From Variovorax brevis (GTDB lineage Bacteria > Pseudomonadota > Gammaproteobacteria > Burkholderiales > Burkholderiaceae_C): a stretch of DNA of 64,000 nucleotides. Both the position numbers and the translations under genes were made by a program. Below, piece by piece: positions 9,545 to 19,169 of this stretch. How positions within the stretch are numbered: the stretch's first letter is position 1; every line of letters starts with the position of its first letter. The notes beneath the pieces were generated by a model, which did not search any database, was not told the DNA's origin, and saw only the letters and a list, made by a program, of their open reading frames with translations. The stretch is taken from NCBI RefSeq assembly GCF_030317105.1, contig NZ_JASZYG010000003.1, positions 372,001-436,000 on the forward strand, read 5' to 3'.

Positions 9545-10990
9545 ATGAGGAAACGAAGCCTCCACGCGCTTTGCCTTTGCGCCCCATTGCTCATCATGGG
9601 CTGCGTGACGCGGCCACCCGAAAAGGTCGCTGACCCCACGCCGACGAATTGGCACGTGCCGCTGCCGCACGAAGGCGCTGTCACGTTGCTGGCCGACTGG
9701 TGGCGCCAGCTCGACGATCCGTTGCTGGTGGCGTTGATTGAATCCGCGCAGGCCGAGAGCCCGACCATCGCCAGCGCCGCATCGCGCATCGCCGATGCAC
9801 GTGCCGCGCGCGTCGCGGCCGGCGCAGCGCTTGCGCCCAACCTGAACGGCAACCTGCAGGCCAGCCGCGGCAACACGCTGGCCGCCGCTGCGCCCAGCCC
9901 CAACTCGAGCATCGCGCCCATCACCACCCTGCAGGCCGGCCTGCAATCGAGCTGGGAAATCGACCTGTTCGGCGGGTTGCGCGCCAGCCGCGATTCGGCA
10001 CAGGCGCAGCTCGACAGCGCCAATGCGCAATGGCACGCGGCGCGGGTCTCGGTCGCGGCCGACACGGCCACCACCTATTTCGACGAACGCGCCTGCCAGC
10101 GCGAACTGCTCGTCTCGGAATCCGATGCGCGCTCGCGCAGCGAAACCGCGCGACTGACCGAACTGGCCGCGAAGGCGGGCTTCCAGGCGCCCGCCGATGC
10201 GGCACGTGCGGTGGCCAGCGCCTCGGATGCCGCGGCCCGGCTGACCCAGCAGAAAGCGCAATGCACCGTGCTGCGCAAGGCACTGGTGGCACTGACGGGC
10301 ATGGACGCCGCAGCGCTGGACCAAAAGCTGGACCAGGCCTCGATCAACCCCAGCCTGCCCACCATCAATGCCATCGAGGCGGTGCCGGCGGCGGCGCTGG
10401 CGCAGCGGCCCGATGTGTATTCGGCAGAACTCGGCGTGGCCTCTGCCAGCGCGGAAGCCGGCGCCGCACAGGCTCGCCGCTATCCGCGCCTGACGCTGCA
10501 GGGCTCCATTGCGGCGCTGCAGTTCCGCATGGGTGCTTTCCGGCAAACCATCGACACCTGGAGCATCGGCCCGCTGGCGCTCGAGATTCCCATCTTCGAC
10601 GGCGGCACGCGTGCTGCAAACGCCGAAGCAGCCCAGGTGCGCTATGACGAAGCGGTCGTGCAATACCGCAGCACGGTGCGCCAAGCCGTGCGCGAGGTCG
10701 AAGTCGCACTGGTCAACCTGCAAAGCACCGACGCGCGCTTTGCCGACGCCGAATCGGCGGTGCGCAACTTCCAGATCTCCTTCAACGCGACGCAGGCGCG
10801 CTATGACAGCGGGCTGGCGAGCCTTTTCGAACTGGAAGACGCGCGGCGCACCCTCTTCGTCTCGCAACTGACTTTGGTCGGCCTGCAGCGCAGCCGCGCC
10901 GAAGCCTTCGTGACCCTTTACCGCTCGATGGGCGGCGGCTGGCAACGGCCCGACGCCACCGCCCTTTCTTCCGCTTCCACTTCGCCATGA
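9545..10990 (+). CDS. RND efflux outer-membrane lipoprotein, NodT/OprM family (481 aa)
   Basis: This is the outer-membrane channel of a tripartite efflux pump. Residues 1-18 are a lipoprotein signal with lipobox LIMGC, so Cys18 would be acylated. Two OEP repeats follow; family hallmarks are ADWWRQLDDPLLVALIESA near the start, QSSWEIDLFGGLRAS in the middle, and LEIPIFDGGTRAAN plus ALVNLQ in the second half. The start MRKRSLH at 9545 places the lipobox correctly; the longer frame to 9419 does not. The stop overlaps the next gene, the adaptor, by 4 nt, so the three pump genes are translationally coupled. Confidence 0.93.
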   Translation: MRKRSLHALCLCAPLLIMGCVTRPPEKVADPTPTNWHVPLPHEGAVTLLADWWRQLDDPLLVALIESAQAESPTIASAASRIADARAARVAAGAALAPNLNGNLQASRGNTLAAAAPSPNSSIAPITTLQAGLQSSWEIDLFGGLRASRDSAQAQLDSANAQWHAARVSVAADTATTYFDERACQRELLVSESDARSRSETARLTELAAKAGFQAPADAARAVASASDAAARLTQQKAQCTVLRKALVALTGMDAAALDQKLDQASINPSLPTINAIEAVPAAALAQRPDVYSAELGVASASAEAGAAQARRYPRLTLQGSIAALQFRMGAFRQTIDTWSIGPLALEIPIFDGGTRAANAEAAQVRYDEAVVQYRSTVRQAVREVEVALVNLQSTDARFADAESAVRNFQISFNATQARYDSGLASLFELEDARRTLFVSQLTLVGLQRSRAEAFVTLYRSMGGGWQRPDATALSSASTSP

Positions 10991-12195
10991 AAAGTATCAA
11001 ACGCTCCACCCTCCTGATCGTGCTGGCTCTCGCGCTGGTCATCGTGGCGCTCGTCGTGTTCATGTCGCGCCGTCCGGCTGCGGCGCCGGGTGCAGCCGAT
11101 GCCGCCAAGGCCGCCGCCGGTCCGGCGCCCAAGCCCGCGCTCACGGTGACCGTGGCGAAGCCGGAGACCACCGAACTCATCCTGACGCTGCCGGCCAACG
11201 GCAACATCGCGGCCTGGCAGGAAGCCAGCGTCGGTTCGGAATCGAACGGCCTGAAGCTGGCCGAAGTCCGAGTGAACGTGGGCGATGTCGTGCGCAAGGG
11301 CCAGGTGCTGGCGACCTTCTCGGGTGAATCCGTGCAGGCCGATGTGGCGCAGGCACGGGCTTCGCTGGTCGAAGCGCAAGCGACCGCTGCAGACGCCGCA
11401 GGCAATGCCGCACGCGCCCGCACGCTGCAAACCACCGGCGCGCTGAGCCAGCAACAGATCAACCAGTACCAGACCGCCGAGCAGACCGCAAAGGCACGCG
11501 TGGAGGCCGCCAAGGCCGTGCTGGCCGCGCAGGAAGTGCGCGGCCGCAACACGCAGGTGCAGGCGCCCGATGACGGCGTGATCTCCTCGCGCACCGCGAC
11601 CGTCGGCAGCGTGGTCGGCGCGGGCACGGAACTGTTCAGGCTCATCCGCCAAGGCCGCCTTGAATGGCGCGCCGAAGTCACCGCCACGGAACTGGGTCGC
11701 CTGGCCGTCGGCACGCCCGCCACGGTGACCAGCGCCAGCGGCGCGCAGGTGCATGGCAAGGTGCGCAGCATCGCGCCGACCGTCGATTCTCAAACGCGCA
11801 ACGCATTGGTGTACGTCGACCTGCCGGGTGCCATGAACAGCACCTCGTCCATCAAGTCGGGCATGTTCGCCAACGGTGTGTTCGAGCTGGGGCGCAACAA
11901 CGCGATCACCGTGCCGCAAGCATCCATCGTGCCGCGCGACGGTTTCAACCACGTGCTCATCCTGCAGCCGGACAACCGCGTGAGCCAGCTCAAGATCGAG
12001 ACCGGCCGCCGCGTGGGCGATCGTGTCGAAGTCAAGACCGCGCTTCCGGCCGACGCGCAGATCGTCGTGCAGGGCGCGGGCTTCCTGAACGATGGCGACC
12101 TCGTGCGCGTGGTCGAGGCGCCGGCCGTTGAATCGACAGCCGGCAAGGCTGCTGCCGCCGCCCCCAAGGCCTCGGCGCCGCAAGCGTCCAACTGA
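10987..12195 (+). CDS. RND efflux periplasmic adaptor (402 aa)
   Basis: This is a membrane-fusion protein of the HlyD/AcrA class. An N-terminal membrane anchor lies at about residues 8-25. The first lipoyl half LAEVRVNVGDVVRKGQVLATF and the second half QAPDDGVISSRTATVGSVV flank an alpha-helical hairpin (about 115-190). A beta-barrel and membrane-proximal domain complete the chain. The C-terminal tail is rich in Ala and Pro. The gene overlaps the outer-membrane channel gene by 4 nt and precedes the pump gene by 14 nt. Confidence 0.93.
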   Translation: MKSIKRSTLLIVLALALVIVALVVFMSRRPAAAPGAADAAKAAAGPAPKPALTVTVAKPETTELILTLPANGNIAAWQEASVGSESNGLKLAEVRVNVGDVVRKGQVLATFSGESVQADVAQARASLVEAQATAADAAGNAARARTLQTTGALSQQQINQYQTAEQTAKARVEAAKAVLAAQEVRGRNTQVQAPDDGVISSRTATVGSVVGAGTELFRLIRQGRLEWRAEVTATELGRLAVGTPATVTSASGAQVHGKVRSIAPTVDSQTRNALVYVDLPGAMNSTSSIKSGMFANGVFELGRNNAITVPQASIVPRDGFNHVLILQPDNRVSQLKIETGRRVGDRVEVKTALPADAQIVVQGAGFLNDGDLVRVVEAPAVESTAGKAAAAAPKASAPQASN

Positions 12196-12209
12196 CAAGG
12201 AGCCGTGCG

Positions 12210-15200
12210 ATGAACGTTTCGGCCTGGTCCATACGCAACCCGATTCCGGCGGTGATGCTGTTCGTGCTGCTCACCTTCGGTGGGTTGCTGTCCTTCAATG
12301 CGATGAAGGTGCAGAACTTTCCGGACATCGACCTGCCCACCGTGACGGTGTCCACGTCGCTGCCGGGCGCGGCGCCCTCGCAGTTGGAGAACGACGTCGC
12401 GCGCAAGCTCGAGAACTCCATCGCCACCATTCAGGGGCTCAAGCACATCACGACCAAGGTGCAGGACGGCGCGGCCACGCTGATCGTCGAGTTCCGCCTT
12501 GAAAAGCCGGTGCAGGAAGCCGTGGACGACACGCGCTCGGCCGTGCAGCGCGTGCGCGCCGACCTGCCGGCCGACGTGCGCGACCCGGTGGTCACGAAGC
12601 TCGACTTCGCGGCGCAACCGGTGCTGGCCTTCACCATCGCGTCATCGCGCATGGACGACGAGGCGCTCTCCTGGTACGTCGACAACGACATCACGAAGAA
12701 GCTGCTGGCGATTCCGGGCGTCGGCGCCGTGAACCGCGTGGGCGGCGTGACGCGTCAAGTGCACATCGACCTCGACCCCGAGAAGTTGCAGGCGCTGGGC
12801 GCCACGGCCGCCGACATCTCGCGCCAGTTGCGCATGATGCAGGTCGAAAGCGCCGGCGGGCGCACCGATCTTGGAGGCAGCGAGCAACCGGTGCGCACCA
12901 TGGCCACGGTGGAGTCGGCCGACCAGTTGGCCAACATCCAGATTCCGCTCACGGACGGAAGACGCATCCGCCTCGACCAGGTGGCGCGCATCAGCGACAC
13001 CATCGCCGAGCCGCGCGCCGCGGCGCTTCTCAACGGCAAGCCGGTGGTCGGCTTCGAGGTGGCGCGCAGCCGCGGCGCCAGCGAAGTGGAAGTGGGCCGC
13101 GCCATCCAGAAGACGCTGACTGACCTGCGCGTGCAACGGCCCGACATCCAGTTGACCGAAGCCTTCAACTTCGTCGACCCCGCCGAGGAAGAGTACGTGG
13201 GTTCGCTGCACTTGCTCTACGAAGGCGCCATCCTTGCGGTGCTGGTGGTGTGGCTGTTCCTGCGCGACTGGCGCGCCACCTTCGTCTCGGCGATTGCGCT
13301 GCCGATGTCGGTGATTCCCGCCTTCATCGGCATGTACCTGTTGGGCTTCAGCATCAACGTGATCACGCTGCTGGCGCTGTCGCTGGTGGTCGGCATCCTG
13401 GTCGACGACGCGATCGTCGAGGTGGAAAACATCGTGCGCCACTTGCGCATGGGCAAGACGCCGTTCGAGGCGGCGATGGAAGCGGCCGACGAAATCGGGC
13501 TGGCCGTGATCGCCACCACCTTCACGCTGATCGCGGTGTTCCTGCCGACGGCGTTCATGAGCGGCATCGCGGGCCGCTTCTTCAAGCAGTTCGGCTGGAC
13601 GGCTGCGCTGGCGGTGTTCGCATCGCTGGTCGTCGCGCGGATGCTCACGCCGATGATGGCGGCCTACATGCTCAAGCCAATCGTCACGGCCGAGAAGGAA
13701 CCGGGCTGGCTGCGCTTCTACATGAAGCTGGCGAACTGGTGCGTGCACCATCGACTGGCGACGATGATCCTGGCGACGCTGTTCTTCTTCGGCTCGGTCG
13801 CGATGATCCCGTTGCTCAAGACCGGCTTCATTCCGCCGGACGACAACTCGCAGACACAGGTGTACCTGTCGCTTGCGCCAGGTTCGACGCTCGCGCAGAC
13901 CACGGCCGCGGCCGAGGAAACGCGCCGCCGCGTGATGGCCATTCCGCATGTGAAGAGCGTCTACAGCACCATCGGCGGCGGCAGTGCGGGCGGCGATCCT
14001 TTTGCCAACTTCGGCACGCCCGAAACGCGCAAGGCCACGCTCACCATCCAGATCGACCCGCGGGGCGATCGGCCGCGCAAGCAGGTCATCGAGAACCAGA
14101 TCCGCAAGGCGATGGAAACCATGCCCGGCGTGCGCAGCACCGTGGGCCTGGGTGGCTCCGGCGAGAAGTACATCCTCGTGCTGACCGGCGAAGATCCGCA
14201 AGCCCTGACGAGTTCCGCGCGAGCGGTCGAAAAAGACCTGCGCACCATCCCCGGCCTGGGCAACATCACCTCGACGGCCAGCCTGATCCGCCCCGAGATC
14301 GCGGTGCGGCCGAACTTTGCACGCGCTGCGGACTTGGGCGTGACCAGCAGCGCGATTGCTGAAACGCTGCGTGTTGCCACGCTGGGCGACTACGACCAGA
14401 ACCTGCCCAAGCTCAACCTTGCGCAGCGGCAGGTGCCCATCGTGGTGAAGCTGGAAGACTCGGCGCGACAGAATCTCCCGCTGCTCGAACGCCTGACCGT
14501 GCCCGGTGCGCGCGGCCCGGTGATGCTCGGACAGGTCGCCACGCTCACAACCGAAGGCGGCCCGGCCGTCATCGACCGCTACGACCGCTCGCGCAACGTC
14601 AACTTCGAGATCGAGCTTTCCGGCGTGGGCCTGGGCGACGCCAAGACGGCCGCCATGGACCTGCCCTCGATCAAGAACCTGCCGCCGGGCGTGCGCGTGG
14701 CCGAAGTGGGCGATGCTGAAATGATGGGCGAACTCTTCGCGAGCTTTGGCCTGGCGATGCTCACGGGCGTGCTGTGCATCTACATCGTGCTGGTGCTGCT
14801 GTTCAAGGACTTCCTGCATCCCATCACGATTCTTTGCGCGCTGCCGCTGGCACTGGGCGGGGCTTTCGTCGGCCTGTTGATCGCGGACAAGGCCTTCTCG
14901 ATGCCATCGCTCATCGGCCTCATCATGCTGATGGGCGTCGCGACCAAGAACTCGATCCTGCTGGTGGAATACGCCATCGTCGCGCGCCGCGACCACGGCA
15001 TGACGCGCTGGGAAGCGCTGCGCGATGCATGCCACAAGCGCGCGCGGCCCATCATCATGACGACGCTGGCCATGGGTGCGGGCATGCTGCCGATCGCGAT
15101 TGGTTTCGGTGTGGCGGACTCCAGCTTCCGCTCGCCGATGGCGGTGGCGGTCATCGGCGGGCTCATCACGTCGACGGTGTTGAGCCTGCTGGTCGTGCCG

Positions 15201-15320
15201 GCCGTGTTCACCTACATCGACGACATCGAGCATTGGGTCCGTCGCACCATGCGCAAGCTGCGCGGGCAGGCGGCTGATCCGCACATCGACGACGACCTGG
15301 TGGAGACGCCGGCCAGTTGA
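12210..15320 (+). CDS. RND efflux inner-membrane transporter (1036 aa)
   Basis: This is a full-length proton-driven RND pump (HAE1/AcrB-MdtB class). It begins MNVSAWSIRNPIPAVMLFV, with a first transmembrane helix typical of MdtB/MdtC-like pumps. TM4 carries SLVVGILVDDAIVEVENI, which has the paired Asp residues of the proton relay. A second multi-helix block at residues 845-1010 includes GVATKNSILLVEYAI. Two periplasmic porter domains lie between. The sequence looks intact. With the two genes before it, it forms a complete pump; the substrates are unknown. No regulator gene is adjacent. Confidence 0.94.
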   Translation: MNVSAWSIRNPIPAVMLFVLLTFGGLLSFNAMKVQNFPDIDLPTVTVSTSLPGAAPSQLENDVARKLENSIATIQGLKHITTKVQDGAATLIVEFRLEKPVQEAVDDTRSAVQRVRADLPADVRDPVVTKLDFAAQPVLAFTIASSRMDDEALSWYVDNDITKKLLAIPGVGAVNRVGGVTRQVHIDLDPEKLQALGATAADISRQLRMMQVESAGGRTDLGGSEQPVRTMATVESADQLANIQIPLTDGRRIRLDQVARISDTIAEPRAAALLNGKPVVGFEVARSRGASEVEVGRAIQKTLTDLRVQRPDIQLTEAFNFVDPAEEEYVGSLHLLYEGAILAVLVVWLFLRDWRATFVSAIALPMSVIPAFIGMYLLGFSINVITLLALSLVVGILVDDAIVEVENIVRHLRMGKTPFEAAMEAADEIGLAVIATTFTLIAVFLPTAFMSGIAGRFFKQFGWTAALAVFASLVVARMLTPMMAAYMLKPIVTAEKEPGWLRFYMKLANWCVHHRLATMILATLFFFGSVAMIPLLKTGFIPPDDNSQTQVYLSLAPGSTLAQTTAAAEETRRRVMAIPHVKSVYSTIGGGSAGGDPFANFGTPETRKATLTIQIDPRGDRPRKQVIENQIRKAMETMPGVRSTVGLGGSGEKYILVLTGEDPQALTSSARAVEKDLRTIPGLGNITSTASLIRPEIAVRPNFARAADLGVTSSAIAETLRVATLGDYDQNLPKLNLAQRQVPIVVKLEDSARQNLPLLERLTVPGARGPVMLGQVATLTTEGGPAVIDRYDRSRNVNFEIELSGVGLGDAKTAAMDLPSIKNLPPGVRVAEVGDAEMMGELFASFGLAMLTGVLCIYIVLVLLFKDFLHPITILCALPLALGGAFVGLLIADKAFSMPSLIGLIMLMGVATKNSILLVEYAIVARRDHGMTRWEALRDACHKRARPIIMTTLAMGAGMLPIAIGFGVADSSFRSPMAVAVIGGLITSTVLSLLVVPAVFTYIDDIEHWVRRTMRKLRGQAADPHIDDDLVETPAS

Positions 15321-15331
15321 GGCCGTCCGCG

Positions 15332-15352
15332 GCGGGCGCCTTGCGCGCCCGC
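15332..15352. terminator. Possible bidirectional terminator hairpin
   Basis: Perfect 8-nt arms GCGGGCGC and GCGCCCGC flank the loop CTTGC. The hairpin lies in the 40-bp gap between the convergent RND pump gene and the oxidoreductase gene. There is no clear T-run on either side, so intrinsic termination would be weak. Confidence 0.45.
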
Positions 15353-15360
15353 TGCATCAC

Positions 15361-16422
15361 TCAGACGACGACGTCGACGGCCTGCTCCGAACGCGCACTT
15401 TGCGCGATGGCCTCCAGCGTAGCCGCGTTGTCCAGGCTGGCTTGCGCGGCGCGGTCGATGGCGTCGAAGTCCTTCTCTCGCACCACCTTCGCGAAGGCTT
15501 CAGCGGCAAAGCGAAAACCGCTGCCGCTGGGCGAGGCGATCACTTCAAAGGGAACGGTGTTCGCCGTGCCCCGCCGCACGCGCAACTGGCTGGGAAGATA
15601 GCCATGCACGTGCCCGCCTGCCGTGTCGCTGGTGTGGTTCAGGTACTCCGTGTCGATGGTGCCTTGCGTGCCCGCGATCGTCATGCGGCGATGGTTGGCG
15701 GTGTCCATGGCGCATGAGAGCTGCGCCCGGCGGCCGTCGGCATAGTGCAGCGTGGCCATCATGCTGATGTCCACACCAGAGTCGGCCCAGTTTGCGTCGG
15801 CTGTCACGCGTTGCGGCGCGCAGCCCATGACGAGGCGGATCGCGCTCAAGGGGTAGCTGCCGGCGTCCAGCAAAGCGCCACCGCCCAGGTCGGGATTCAT
15901 GCGGATATTCCCCTGCGCGTTGGCGAGCACGAAGCCGAAACTCGCCTGCACCGAACGCACGTCGCCAATCGCGCCGCCGTGCAGCAGCGCCAGCATGTCG
16001 CCGGTCTGCGGCTGGAAGTACCAGGGATAGGCTTCGAGCAGCATGACGCCATGCTGCCTGGCGGCGTCGAACATCGAACGCGCCTGTGCGTGGCTCAGCG
16101 CCAGCGGCTTTTCGCACAGCACATGCTTGCCGGCCTCGGCCGCCTTGATCGCCCACTCGGCGTGCAGGCTATTCGGCAGCGGGATGTAGATGATGTCGAC
16201 GCCCTCGTCGGCGAGCAGCGCTTCGTAACTGCCGTGGTGCCGGCCGATACCCTGCGCGATGGCGAAGGCTTGGGCCGTGTCGGCGTTGCGGCTGGCAACC
16301 GCCACCACCTCGACGGCCGGGCTCGGCTTGACGTCGCGGGAGAACTGTTTGGCGATGTTGGCGCAGCCGAGGATGCCGATGCGCAGGGGCTGCGAGCCAG
16401 TAAGCGATGTTGGTGTTTTCAT
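15361..16422 (-). CDS. Gfo/Idh/MocA-family oxidoreductase (353 aa)
   Basis: This is an NAD(P)-dependent oxidoreductase of the glucose-fructose oxidoreductase/inositol dehydrogenase family. The N-terminal Rossmann motif is IGILGCANIAKQF (GxxGxA type). The segment IIYIPLPNSLHAEWAIKAAEAGKHVLCEKPLAL contains the conserved EKP catalytic lysine. The C-terminal half is the alpha/beta substrate domain. The start MKTPTSLTG at 16422 is preferred over the ATG at 16455, giving the usual length of about 350. It stands alone, convergent with the RND operon. The substrate, probably a sugar or polyol, cannot be inferred. Confidence 0.88.
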   Translation of the reverse strand: MKTPTSLTGSQPLRIGILGCANIAKQFSRDVKPSPAVEVVAVASRNADTAQAFAIAQGIGRHHGSYEALLADEGVDIIYIPLPNSLHAEWAIKAAEAGKHVLCEKPLALSHAQARSMFDAARQHGVMLLEAYPWYFQPQTGDMLALLHGGAIGDVRSVQASFGFVLANAQGNIRMNPDLGGGALLDAGSYPLSAIRLVMGCAPQRVTADANWADSGVDISMMATLHYADGRRAQLSCAMDTANHRRMTIAGTQGTIDTEYLNHTSDTAGGHVHGYLPSQLRVRRGTANTVPFEVIASPSGSGFRFAAEAFAKVVREKDFDAIDRAAQASLDNAATLEAIAQSARSEQAVDVVV

Positions 16423-16494
16423 CCGTCCAGTGTGCCACCGGACAAGCGCCTTCATGTCGGCCGAGCTGATCGGTATTCGAGCCGAACCGATGGG

Positions 16495-16707
16495 TCAGCC
16501 AAGAGCATCGGGCACGGCCTTGCCTCGACGACGATTGGCCGCCTGAAGATTGGGCGCGCTTCCTCCCAAACGTGCCAGCCGACGCGCGGCCTCCCTTTGC
16601 ACGAGGGTCTTGATCGCGTGCTGGATCAATGCAGCGTTCTCCTGGATACCGGTGAATGTCCGGGCTTGGGCGAGTAGTTCGTCGTCCAGCGTCACAGTGA
16701 TTTGCAT
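16495..16707 (-). CDS. Orphan VapB-like antitoxin (70 aa)
   Basis: This is a short DNA-binding antitoxin of the VapB type. The N-terminus MQITVTLDDELLAQARTFTG is a ribbon-helix-helix-like strand and helix, and the middle NAALIQHAIKTLVQREAARRLARLGG is the family's second helix and linker. In most loci a VapC PIN-domain toxin begins within a few bases of the antitoxin stop. Here the next 70 nt contain no such start, and the oxidoreductase gene begins at 16422. The toxin gene is therefore absent, and this looks like a solitary antitoxin or the remnant of a lost toxin-antitoxin pair. Confidence 0.75.
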   Translation of the reverse strand: MQITVTLDDELLAQARTFTGIQENAALIQHAIKTLVQREAARRLARLGGSAPNLQAANRRRGKAVPDALG

Positions 16708-16773
16708 GGTCCGTTCCCCGGATTTTGATTCGAGCGTTCCGTCATTTGACGCGACATTCAGTGCGGGCGTGCC

Positions 16774-17238
16774 TCAAACAATCCGTATCGCCAACGTCTC
16801 CTTCACCTCCTCCATCACCACATAGCTGTCCGATTGCGCCGCCACCGGCAGCTTCTTGAGAATCGACCCCAGCAGCGTGCGGTATTCGCTCATCGCGCGC
16901 AGGCGGGCCTTGATGAGGTAGTCGAAGCGGCCGGACACGAGGTGGCATTCCTGCACTTCCGGCACGAGCAGCATCTCGTCGCGCACCTGGTCGAACACGT
17001 CGTCTGACTTGGACGCCAGCGTGATCTCGACGAAGACCAATATCGTCCGGCCGACCGCCGCGGGGTTCACGCGGGCGTAATAACCGGTGATGACGCCTTC
17101 ACGCTCCAGGCGCTTGACGCGCTCCGAACAGGGAGACATCGACAGGCCGATCTGCTCCGCCAGTTCGGTGTTCGATATGCGGCCTTGACGCTGCAGGATG
17201 TCGAGGATCTTGTGGTCGATCCGGTCGAGTTCGATCAT
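16774..17238 (-). CDS. Lrp/AsnC-family regulator beside dadA (154 aa)
   Basis: This is a feast/famine regulator. The N-terminal winged helix-turn-helix runs from [19 protein letters not shown] to [16 protein letters not shown], and a C-terminal RAM ligand-binding domain follows (residues 65-150, with [20 protein letters not shown]). The start [10 protein letters not shown] at 17238 fits the family; the longer frame to 17403 crosses the shared promoter region. It is divergent from dadA with a 127-bp gap, the same layout as DadR-dadA in other proteobacteria. It probably activates dadA in response to alanine or another amino acid. Confidence 0.92.
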   Translation of the reverse strand: MIELDRIDHKILDILQRQGRISNTELAEQIGLSMSPCSERVKRLEREGVITGYYARVNPAAVGRTILVFVEITLASKSDDVFDQVRDEMLLVPEVQECHLVSGRFDYLIKARLRAMSEYRTLLGSILKKLPVAAQSDSYVVMEEVKETLAIRIV

Positions 17239-17296
17239 TTGCTGGCTCCGGGCCGCTGGTCGGCCGTTGGCAGTTGAAATCACCGCCTCGGCCTTC

Positions 17297-17310
17297 ATTT
17301 TCAGTGAAAT
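17297..17310. promoter_or_regulatory. Candidate Lrp-type operator between lrp-like gene and dadA
   Basis: The near-palindrome ATTTTCAGTGAAAT has perfect TTTCA / TGAAA arms around a central G. It lies in the AT-rich 127-bp divergent region 56 bp before the dadA start. A second weak repeat, GAAT-N12-ATTC, spans 17316-17335. Both suit an Lrp/AsnC dimer site, but this is inference from position and symmetry. Confidence 0.45.
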
Positions 17311-17365
17311 TTCCCGAATCCGATGCAATAAATTCTCTGAATCACCTGACCAACTCGGTACGACC

Positions 17366-18667
17366 ATGAAAGTCATTGTTCTCGGCGGCGGCGTCATCGG
17401 CACGACGACGGCTTACTACCTGGCGCGCTCTGGCGCAGAGGTCACCCTGCTCGACCGGCAGGACGGCGCCGGTCAGGAAACCAGCTTTGGCAACGCCGGC
17501 CAAGTCTCGCCCGGCTATTCGACGCCCTGGGCCGCACCCGGCATTCCGCTGAAGGCGATGAAGTGGATGCTGCAAAAGCACGCACCGCTGTCGATCCGCC
17601 CCGATGGCAGCCTGTTCCAGCTGCGCTGGATGGCCGCGATGCTGCGCAACTGCTCGCCCGAGCGCTACGCCATCAACAAGGAACGCATGATGCGCGTGGC
17701 CGAGTACAGCCGCACCTGCCTGCAACAGTTGCGTGCCGACACCGGCATCGAATACGAACAGCGCACCGGCGGCACGTTGCAGCTCTTTCGTACGCAAGCC
17801 CAGCTCGACGCGGTGGCGCGCGACATCGCGGTGCTCGAAGAGTGCAACGTTCCCTATGAACTGCTGACGCGCGACCAGCTCGCCAGCGTCGAACCCGCCT
17901 TGGCGCAGGCGCGTGACCGGCTGGCCGGCGGCCTTCGCCTGCCCAACGACGAAACCGGCGATTGCCATGTGTTCACCCAGTCGCTGGCGCGGCTGGCCAA
18001 GGACATGGGCGTGGATTTCCGTTTCGGCCAATCGGTGGATGAACTGCTCACCGATGGCGGCCGCATCACCGGCGTTCGCGTGGGCCACGAAATCCTCAAG
18101 GCCGACCGCTACGTGCTCGCTTTCGGCAGCTATTCGCGCCAGGCACTGGCAGCGTTGGGGCTGGACATTCCGGTGTATCCCGTCAAGGGCTATTCGCTGA
18201 CGGTGCCGCTGGTCGATGCATCGCTCGCACCGCGCTCCACCGTTCTCGACGAAACCTACAAGATTGCTGTCACGCGCTTCGAAAACCGCATCCGCGTCGG
18301 TGGCATGGCGGAACTTGGCGGCTTCGACTTGCGCCTCAATCCGCGCCGTCGCGAAACGCTCGAACTCGTGGTGCAAGATCTCTTCCCCGGCGGCGACGTG
18401 TCGCGCGCCACCTTCTGGACCGGTCTGCGCCCCATGACGCCCGACAGCACGCCCATCGTCGGCGCGACGCCGTTCTCGAACCTGTTCCTCAACACCGGCC
18501 ACGGCACGCTCGGCTGGACGATGGCCTGCGGCTCGGGCAAGCTGGTCGCCGACCTGATGACCGGGCAGCGACCCGAGATCAGAACGGAAGGTCTGGCGAT
18601 GAGCCGCTATGCGCGCGAGGTGCAACCGCGCCTGCGCCAGCGCCCTGCGATCGCCGTTCACTCCTGA
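17366..18667 (+). CDS. dadA: D-amino acid dehydrogenase (433 aa)
   Basis: This is the membrane-associated FAD enzyme that oxidises D-amino acids, chiefly D-alanine, to 2-oxo acids and ammonia and feeds electrons to the respiratory chain. [20 protein letters not shown] is the ADP-binding GxGxxG motif at the N-terminus. [20 protein letters not shown] is the characteristic DadA segment. The C-terminal [15 protein letters not shown] and [16 protein letters not shown] are the family's FAD-contact blocks. The length of about 430 residues is standard. No alanine racemase gene (dadX) follows. Confidence 0.93.
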   Translation: MKVIVLGGGVIGTTTAYYLARSGAEVTLLDRQDGAGQETSFGNAGQVSPGYSTPWAAPGIPLKAMKWMLQKHAPLSIRPDGSLFQLRWMAAMLRNCSPERYAINKERMMRVAEYSRTCLQQLRADTGIEYEQRTGGTLQLFRTQAQLDAVARDIAVLEECNVPYELLTRDQLASVEPALAQARDRLAGGLRLPNDETGDCHVFTQSLARLAKDMGVDFRFGQSVDELLTDGGRITGVRVGHEILKADRYVLAFGSYSRQALAALGLDIPVYPVKGYSLTVPLVDASLAPRSTVLDETYKIAVTRFENRIRVGGMAELGGFDLRLNPRRRETLELVVQDLFPGGDVSRATFWTGLRPMTPDSTPIVGATPFSNLFLNTGHGTLGWTMACGSGKLVADLMTGQRPEIRTEGLAMSRYAREVQPRLRQRPAIAVHS

Positions 18668-18771
18668 ATCGTTGGCGCGAAGCGTCCTTGTCGGCCTTCG
18701 CCGATACCCAAGGCTGGCGGAGTTCCGTACCCTCGGGCGACGCCCCTACGGTGGGGCGACTGGAGGACGCG

Positions 18772-19134
18772 ATGACGCGAACAAACTTCGCTACGGCAGC
18801 CGTCGGAGCATGGCTTGCGGTCGCGGCGGTACTGCCTGTGTCCGCCCAGAACCTCGGCGCCGCGCAAAAGCGCTACGAAGACCAACTGGCCTACTGCAAC
18901 AGCGGCCGGCTTCCCGACCCCGAGCGCAACGCCTGCGTGCGTGACGCGGGCATCGACCTCGACCGCGCCCGGGGCGGCCCGCCGCGCAATTCGATGGGCA
19001 CCACGCAGGACGGCCGCGCCACCATCATCGGCCCTGCGGGATTGCCGCAGCCCTCCGGTGGCACAGAAGAGATCACCTCGCGCGACGGCCGCGCGACCAT
19101 CGTGTTGCCGGCAGATCAGGTGCCCCGCAACTAG
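18772..19134 (+). CDS. Small exported hypothetical protein (120 aa)
   Basis: The protein has a signal peptide at residues 1-26 (hydrophobic core AAVGAWLAVAAVLP, cleavage near VSAQ). The mature part contains two Cys about 16 residues apart (AYCNSG and NACVRD), likely a disulfide. Two similar segments, QDGRATIIGP and RDGRATIVLP, form a short internal repeat near the C-terminus. The start at 18772 is supported by TGGAGG nine bases upstream. I do not recognise a function. It is convergent with the tctA gene and stands apart from dadA by about 100 bp, in which a CGCCCC/GGGGCG hairpin (18741-18758) occurs. Confidence 0.75.
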   Translation: MTRTNFATAAVGAWLAVAAVLPVSAQNLGAAQKRYEDQLAYCNSGRLPDPERNACVRDAGIDLDRARGGPPRNSMGTTQDGRATIIGPAGLPQPSGGTEEITSRDGRATIVLPADQVPRN

Positions 19135-19169
19135 TCTGCAGAACCCTCAACCAGCCGCGTCGCAACAGA

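Noticed and set aside
12642..15284. Minus-strand open frame of 880 codons inside the RND pump gene
   Set aside because: It is antisense to a clear RND transporter, with His/Arg/Gln-rich low-complexity composition and no ribosome site.
16423..16494. Remnant of a VapC toxin downstream of the VapB-like gene
   Set aside because: Translation of the short stretch in all minus frames shows no PIN-domain motif.
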